Positions 57,282-64,000 of a stretch of 64,000 nucleotides of DNA are shown here, piece after piece. Each line of letters starts with the position of its first letter. The stretch's first letter is position 1. The notes under the pieces are model-generated. The model searched no databases, was not told the DNA's origin, and worked only from the letters and a program-made list of their open reading frames with translations. The position numbers and the translations under genes are program-made. The stretch is from Lumnitzera littorea (lineage: Eukaryota > Streptophyta > Magnoliopsida > Myrtales > Combretaceae), in NCBI GenBank assembly GCA_024138015.1, contig JAMXBB010000011.1, forward strand, positions 40,894,730-40,958,729, given 5' to 3'.

Positions 57282-59227
57282 CAAGAGTGCGCAAGCATAA
57301 GTAATATTATTTCATGATGACAATAATAAAATATAGAAACATAACATATAATTTATTTATAAAAGAATTTATAGATAAGAAATCTAAAGTATTTCTTAAG
57401 TTAAACTAGTATCATTCGATTACATAATCAGCTCTATAATTTAGATAAATTATCATAAGTACACTCCGATTACATCCTGCTCCCATATTGACCCTGTGTA
57501 GAACACTAACCTCGGGCATGCGACGGCTTAACCCCACGAATAACTTAGCCTACGAGAGAAGACTACAAGGGTATAAGCTAACTAGTTTAGCGAGATAATT
57601 GCCTCAACCATACAATAAGTAAGTTATACAATAATTAACTTCAATCAAATAAATGCATGTCAATCAGTATGCCAAGCAAATACATACAGGTGACTAGGTA
57701 TTGCATGCAACTCAAATTTAACGCTCTCTAAAGTCAGGGTTGGAGATACATCGGCACAGTCAAATCCGGGTATCATACTAGAACTTATTTCATAACAAAA
57801 CTCCGCATTTCGTTTTTAAAATGTAATGGTATATCTATCATCATTTTTATCAAAAATGAGTTTTACATATGATTGTGAGTAGGTTCACGTAGCCTTCGCT
57901 CACCCTTAAACGGAGGCCTCTAGACTCGACCCTTAGCTAGGCGGTTGGCGTCTCCAACGCCTAGTAACCTCACGGGCCAAGGTAAGGTCATATCGTACGT
58001 GTGTACCGTACGGAATTTATAACAATCAATAATCAACCTACGTATGGTCTCTTGCTACTTCCGTGTAATGTGACTGTCGGAATTAGTTATACGGTGCATG
58101 ATTATGCGTGTTTCAAATTAACTTTTTCTAGTCGAGTAAAATTAGGTCTTATTATTCAGTGGTCATTCAAAGTCACAAACAATCAATTCCTAGTGAATCT
58201 ACTATGCAACAATCAATACATTATTGTAATTTAAAGTAACTTCACCATTAATAACTAATTATTATATACAGGCATAACCTAACCTCATACAACATTCATT
58301 TATTGATCATAACTTATATTCACTAACTATAAGCATAAACAAGTATAGAATCATCAGGAAACTCACTCAACCATAGTCGACTCAAAGGTTGTAGTAATCT
58401 GGTGGCAGCTTAGGGTCAATGTCAAAATCACCTGAGAATAATAAAAATTTGTAAGTTTAAGGATTTAAAACTAAAAAGTATCATAATTTGTAAGGTTTAC
58501 TTCACCTAGTTACACGAAGTTGTCGATTCGAGCTTTTTATCGAATCACATATAACATTTTTGTTTTAGCTCGGATCATTATGAATTTATAGTCCATTTTG
58601 ATCGTTTTCGAGCATATTTTCTCGTAGTGAGGTCCGTTTTGGATGTTGTGACTCGCAGTTTGAATTGTGATATAAAAATATCACAAAATTTATTATTTTA
58701 ATTTAAAAATTATAAAATATTAATTTTAGTTTTTTCTTAATATATTTATGATTTATAATTATTTAAATCATATAATTGATAATTTTATTATTTTAAGCAT
58801 ATTTTACTTTATTTACTCATTTTTTCCTATTTTTGAGATTTTAGTCTTATTACAATTATTATTTTTATTATTTATTATTTTCTTATTATTCATTTGTATT
58901 TTACGATACACATACATATATATATTTATACAATATTTGATAAATTTTATAATTTAATTTAATTAATAATTCCTAATTTACAATAATATATATATATATA
59001 CCTACTCCTTACATATTTATGAATTTATTTTATTTAGTAATTATTATTATATTATATATATTACTTAATATTCAGTATACTATATATATATTATATGTTA
59101 TACATATACTATATATTATATATATATTCATGCCACATACATGTATACCTATATGTATATATAATATAGCTTACATGTATGAATATATAACTACAAAATA
59201 CTTATTCAGACTATACGAATACATATT

Positions 59228-59252
59228 CTTATATATATATATATATATATAC
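59228..59252 (+). repeat. (TA)n microsatellite inside the solo LTR
   Basis: About 12 TA units within a region where TATA/CATA words dominate. Confidence 0.93.
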
Positions 59253-60475
59253 ATATAAAAATAAAGCTTATATACATAAATACATACCTAATCCTCTTCA
59301 CGTGTACAACTATATATATATCTATATTTATTTTGTAAAAAAAAAATACTAAATATATACTATATGTAGTTTTATGAATATATACACATACCGTATATTA
59401 TACCTATATACATACATGTCTACATACATATCTTTATACATACATATATATATATCTTAAATTATCTACTTATGCATACATACATGTATAGGTAATGAAA
59501 TATTTAATAAAATACAAAACAAATACTTAATATATACATGTATATACCATATAATATACATATATACTACTAAAATAATTATATTTACCTAATTAGTTTT
59601 GGTTTTCTTCTTCTTTTTTTCCTCCTCCTCCTTCTTCCTCTTTTCTTCTTATTCTTCTCCTTGTTCATCACAGTTTTGTTTTGATTTTGTTTTGCTCTTC
59701 TTTCTTTTTTTTTTCTTCTTTTATACTTTGTTTGTGTCCAAATTTTCGTTTAGGTGTAGCAGCAAAATAAATGAAAAAATAATATATAATCTAATCTAAT
59801 CTCTACATTAATGAAGATAGGACAAGCTAATCATTTCTAATTTTTCTCTTTTTATAAACTCAACACTTGGCATTTGATTTAGAGCATGTGGGCTGCTATG
59901 TTTTTGATATTTTTTCTTTAATTTCAGGATGTGCAACAAAGGAGAAAAGAAGAAAAGAGAAAAAGAAAGAAAGAAAATAGAAATTAAAAATAAATATATG
60001 TAATTTTTCTAAATCAAAAAATCATAAAAATAATCATCATAAATTAATTTTAGAATTTTGTGAAAATTTATCAATTTAATTGGTACTCATTACAATTATA
60101 ATTTTTACAAGTTATTTTAACGATTTCGTTAAAATTTTTACATGATTACGCGATTTAGTCGATAATTGCAATCAATTACAATTATATCACTATTAAGTAA
60201 TATTTAACTATTTTATAGGCTTAAAGTTATAGTTTTAGGGTTTCGATTAAATTCGGGTTCAATTTTGGTTAATAGTGCATAAATCAGATTTAGGATTTTA
60301 GTACGCGATTTAGAGTTTCGATCAATATCTAGGGTTTTTATTATTGATGTTATATTCGATTTATTAAGTTTCATAATCTTTTATTATTACTAGCCTTATC
60401 GACTCATTACATAGTTTAGGACACTTGGACTTAAATTAGGGTTCGGACTACCGATTTTCTAGGGTTTACACTAAG

Positions 60476-62560
60476 CTTTGCATATAAGGAATGTAATATG
60501 AAGTAAATGCCATGAGTAACAATCATCACCATGCAAAACTAGCCTCTTCACATACAATATCCATATATAACTTTCCTTCCCTAATCATTGATACGTAGCA
60601 ATGGGGCTAGTCAATAAGTCTTAGTATTTCTCATTGCTTTATGACATCAGTAGAAATCCAGTGTTGTACTATCATCCCTTAAACTTTAGAAGCAATAGTA
60701 GCTTCAATAGGACCACATTGATGTAACTTCATGGCGACATTTTGCTTATATAAGAGTAATTATGTGCACTTGTAGTTAACCGCTTGTAATAGTAGATGCT
60801 GTCTCAAGTTCTCCATTGTAATTTTCTTGATCACATAATTGTAACTTTATTTTCTTGTAAATACAAGTTATGATTGATCAGAGAGAATTAGTAGTAATGA
60901 AATCCATTTATTGACCTTTGTGTTCTTCAATTTCCTTAGTGCTTCCACTTACTTTTTATGAAGATGTCTTGTTATCATATGCTTAAAAGTGATAGCTCTT
61001 TACTTAGTAGCAACATGGTGGAAGATAATACAGTGGAATTGCTTTGATCCCTTTAGCAACTTGCAAAGTCTTGATAGACTGCAAAGTCTTGCTCTTTACT
61101 TAGTAGCAATGTCTTGCTAAAGAAGGCATTCACTCAAGTCTAAGTGTACTCTATTCTTGAAGACTTTATACGCTTAGGAGCAATGCATCAACTAAGTAGC
61201 GATGTCTAGTGAAAAGTAATAAGATTACCTTGTTATCTTTTCCTTTTTCTTAAAAATGACACTACACAGTAGGGAGTAAAGGCTCTACCTAGTCACATTA
61301 GTGTTAAACAATCATGAACTTCAAATTTTGGATTGACATAACTTCGAGACTGCTTCTACTCTTCGATCTAAAGTGGCCTCTTATAGATTAGATGTAATTG
61401 TGAGACTACTTAGACTTGATGATCTAAGGGGGTCTCTTTTAGGATAGGCATAGTCATGAGATTGCTTAGACTCAATGATCTAAGGGATCTCACACATTAT
61501 CTCATAATGAGGCAAAACTTTTTGCTTATTAATGATAATATATGGAAGATCTCTTTCAAGAAGTGTTCAATTGCGTAGATGTAGTGATGGTGGCACTAAT
61601 TGCCTAAGATCAATAATTCTTTCTCATTAGTCAATGGGGTATTCCTCACTACTTGACTATATAATATGGCTTATTAAGGTATTACTTGGATTAAAGTATC
61701 AATATGTCAATGTGCTCATCAATGGGACTATCTCCACTACTTAATGGAAAAAAAAAAAACATTCGGATCAATTGGATAGTATATTAAATATGTAAGATTG
61801 CCACAACTTATTTGCACCTAAGAGGCAATGCTCTTACTAGGCTACACATACAAGCTAAGTTTATCATCGTACGCTTAGGAGTCAAAGCTCTTTACTAGGC
61901 AGCAACAATGTGTAGATTAGATGTCATGTTTGCTATTGATTTCCTTTTAAAGAATCAAGAGGGTTCAAATGCCCCCATGTAAATTGTTTTGTAGGATTAA
62001 CCTTGAGGGCTTAGGAGACTAGTCTCTTACTTAGTTGCGACAATGGCGGTAGAAGAGTAAAATAAACACAATCATATTCTTATATGACAATATCAGTGAT
62101 AGAAAAAGAAACTTCTTTCATTGATAAGAAGCAACTATCGCTTCATTTAGATGTGACAAGAGAAGAGAAGATAGAAAACCAATAAAGTTGTCTTCGGTTG
62201 TTAGTAATCTTCAATTCATTTTTTTTTCCAACTTATGAAGCGCCTTTGATTTCCATAATATCATTGGTTCACTCACATTCCTTTTATGCTTCTACAACAA
62301 CTACGCATCCTTTTTCCCTTGGATGCTCGATTTTGAGCTTTTTCCCTTATAGGTAGTGGTACGTTAGGAGGTTTCTCTATAGGTGTCCTCCTTTCATGCT
62401 CATTGAAGAGGGTTACTTCAACAAAGCGCAGTTCATTGTATGTAAACATGTCCTTTGTTATAGGATGAAGACATCCTCCTCATTCCAATGACCCTTCATG
62501 TATTGATGCCATGTTGAGGGCATTATTATTGTCATGTGACTATTAAGCCTTCCTTCCCCA
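60476..62560 (-). other. Non-coding interior of the LARD-like element (right part) with recurring motif
   Basis: A motif CTCTTTACTTAGTAGCAA or close variants (GCTCTTACTAGGCTACA, CTCTTTACTAGGCAGCAACA, CTCTTACTTAGTTGCGACA) recurs at about 60997, 61092, 61830, 61889 and 62020, often after GCTTAGGAG. A second word pair, GATCTAAGGG next to GCTTAGACT, recurs at 61410-61490. No coding domain is visible. Confidence 0.6.
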
Positions 62561-62580
62561 TTCCCCAATGGAGTCGCCAA
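62561..62580 (-). promoter_or_regulatory. Primer binding site of the LARD-like element
   Basis: On minus: TTGGCGACTCCATTGGGGAA, six bases from the LTR end (on minus ...CCCCATACA). The GGCGACTCC..TGGGG signature is typical of TAT/Ogre-type plant gypsy elements. Confidence 0.85.
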
Positions 62581-62586
62581 AAGAAA

Positions 62587-63244
62587 TGTATGGGGTTCGA
62601 TATTGAAAGAGGTCATGTGCATGCTGGGTGTCAAATCGCACTATACATAACTAAGGAAATTATTTGACTTGCACATATAAGATGGTCAAGTAAGGTAGGA
62701 TAGGGATGAGAAGTAAGCAGTCTTAGTAGACTTTAACACGTAAGGTGACAAGTGGAGGAGCATGATGGTATACACTCTACAATGGATGAAGAACAAGGTA
62801 TTGTTCTTAGGATGTTCAAGTATTTGAACTTTAAGATAAAATTCTAGTAGAGTAACGGTGTTAGTTTGAATTTTGTCTTCTCTTCCAAATAAGGAGATGG
62901 AGGGGGTATTTATAGGAGATGATAGGTGAATTCGATCTATTGGAGGATAATATTGATTAATGGTTAGGATTAAAACCTTTTATAAATAGATTTTAACTGA
63001 GCTTTTTTATGGGTTTAGGCCCAAATAAAGGGATTTATTATCTTTTAGTATGAGCAAAACCCAAAAAGGTTGAATCAAATGGACCGATCTAATGGATCTT
63101 ACTCCAAGCCCGCCATACCAAATCTGTTTTGATAATCTCAAATTTCATGGGCTTGATTCTCTAGGCCTTGTCACCCCAACCCAAAGAATCAAATTCACCT
63201 TGTTATTGGGCTTGAAGCCAATGAGTAAGATTTAGCCCTCTTTA
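62587..63244 (-). repeat. 5' LTR of the LARD-like element
   Basis: On plus it starts TGTATGGGGTTCGATATTG and is collinear with 52452-53143 to TTTAGCCCTCTTTA. Sense TATA box CCTATAAATACCCCC at about 62905-62920. Many transitions separate the LTRs. Confidence 0.9.
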
Positions 63245-64000
63245 GGATACAGTTATGGCTATCATTTTTAGCATCGTGTCTTCAAGACATATTTCTTGAG
63301 AATACACGATTTGAAGTGTCATAGTTTTAGATTTATTTTTGATGTTATTGTATTGTGGAATTAAAAAAAAAAAGAAAACAATTTTTTTTTTTTTTTGCTA
63401 TAAGTAGCATTCTTCTTTATTTTTTATAAGAGAATGGATTAATTTTAGCGATTTTATGGGTTATAAAAAGACCCTCATTTTTCCTAAAACATATCTAATT
63501 AATGTCAATGAATGCATTAACTTGACATTATGAGTTATATATGTCCCAGTAAGTACATTCATAAGTTCAGTATTTAAGGCACTGTCGGTTTCCTTCAACT
63601 GACATTTACATCTAGATTGAATTAAGCGTTCGAAAATCGAAATGGAAGGTTTCTTTGACTTGACCACCGATAGGTTAAACCTACAAAATAAGGAAATTAA
63701 AAAAAAAAAAAAATGTAGTGGATGCTTACGCTTTGTCCACCTCAAATTATACCATACACCGATTCATACAATTGCAATTGAGAAAAGCATATCTTAAAAA
63801 GGATGGAAAAGTTGCTACACATGTCCTTGGTCATGTTTACCTTATGTCGAATGATTCTTGTAGAGGCTGAGAAAAGATATCCATGGGATGGCGAGATATT
63901 GCCTCCACAGCCAAGGATGGGATGGAATATATATTTAAGAAGATGTGCTGCAACATTAACAGAAGGATGTGCGCAACAATATTATGATTATATTTTCTAT
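63245..64000. other. Right edge of window, no gene recognised
   Basis: Contains poly-A/T runs (63362-63396, 63696-63714). A 94-codon minus frame (63461-63745) has no domain. Sequence after 63780 is less repetitive and could be the edge of something outside the window. Confidence 0.5.

Larger units (their letters stand above)
57128..60475 (+). mobile_element. 3.3-kb solo LTR (gypsy type) with CTAAG target duplication
   Basis: The sequence 57133-60470 starts TGTCACAACCCGAGG and ends CTAGGGTTTACA and is flanked by CTAAG at 57128-57132 and 60471-60475. TGTCAC(A/G)(A/C)CCC starts are common in plant gypsy LTRs with long LTRs. No coding domain is present inside, so it is best read as a solo LTR nested in the LARD-like element. 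The interior includes a GC-richer part (57480-58100), a very AT-rich centre with several (TA)n tracts (58680-59580), a CT-rich tract (59610-59740) and an end rich in TAGGGTTT words. It could alternatively be an entire small non-autonomous element with unrecognised ends. Confidence 0.8.
52452..63244 (-). mobile_element. Non-autonomous LTR retrotransposon (LARD-like), antisense, with a nested solo LTR
   Basis: Two collinear direct repeats, 52452-53143 and 62587-63244, form the LTRs. Next to the right LTR, on minus, lies a primer binding site TTGGCGACTCCATTGGGG (62563-62580), and next to the left LTR, on minus, a polypurine tract CAGGGAGCAAAA (about 53144-53155). These two marks fix the orientation: the element reads right to left. 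Its 9.4-kb interior, 6.1 kb without the nested solo LTR at 57133-60470, shows no gag or pol domains. A long non-coding interior with good LTRs, PBS and PPT fits large retrotransposon derivatives (LARDs), mobilised by proteins of a related TAT-like element. No clear target duplication could be matched. Confidence 0.85.

Noticed and set aside
58748..59258. I/Y-rich plus-strand frames
   Set aside because: Product of (TA)n-like sequence inside the solo LTR.

Overview
This is plant nuclear DNA, most likely from an angiosperm. It is AT-rich, full of poly-A/T and (TA)n tracts, and packed with plant-type LTR retrotransposons (chromoviruses with a chromodomain, TAT-like elements, PBSs of the plant initiator-tRNA-Met type), a LINE-1 RT relic and a Mutator element. 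I identify only one cellular gene. Nearly everything else is decayed, nested transposable-element DNA. The species cannot be named from what is visible.

Layout. 1-4700: antisense gypsy gag relic, then a polypurine tract with an LTR-like start at 1840, and a perfect 57-bp tandem duplication. 4700-8960: AT-rich, no gene recognised. 8963-14077: complete but inactivated Reina/Tekay-like chromovirus with two LTRs, GTGGG target duplication, gag, protease, RT, RNase H, integrase and C-terminal chromodomain. 17002-17298: an intact single-exon LYR-motif gene, the SDHAF1-type succinate dehydrogenase assembly factor. 19160-19950: antisense LINE RT relic. 21163-22041: solo LTR with TTACT duplication. 25165-33480: LTR pieces in the minus orientation around a long GC-richer, AGCTC-rich non-coding block that itself carries a 280-bp solo LTR (ACTAG duplication) and other LTR fragments. 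34250-36700: two antisense gypsy fragments (chromovirus integrase end; TAT-like gag-protease). 36746-39625: sense LTR, PBS, gag and protease, cut off by an antisense gypsy element (39626-41715). 43250-44260: an antisense decayed coding relic I cannot assign. 44517-48189: a Mutator-like element with about 75-bp terminal inverted repeats, an 11-bp target duplication, a broken transposase gene and a remarkable array of hairpin repeats. 52452-63244: an antisense non-coding LTR element (LARD-like, TAT-type PBS) into which a 3.3-kb solo LTR (CTAAG duplication) has inserted.

The best-supported conclusions come from repeat geometry (paired LTRs, TIRs, matching target duplications), which can be read directly. 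The most unusual signals are the hairpin array in the Mutator element, the AGCTC-rich block, and the unassigned coding relic at 43250-44260. I see no defence island, CRISPR, operon or other multi-gene system.
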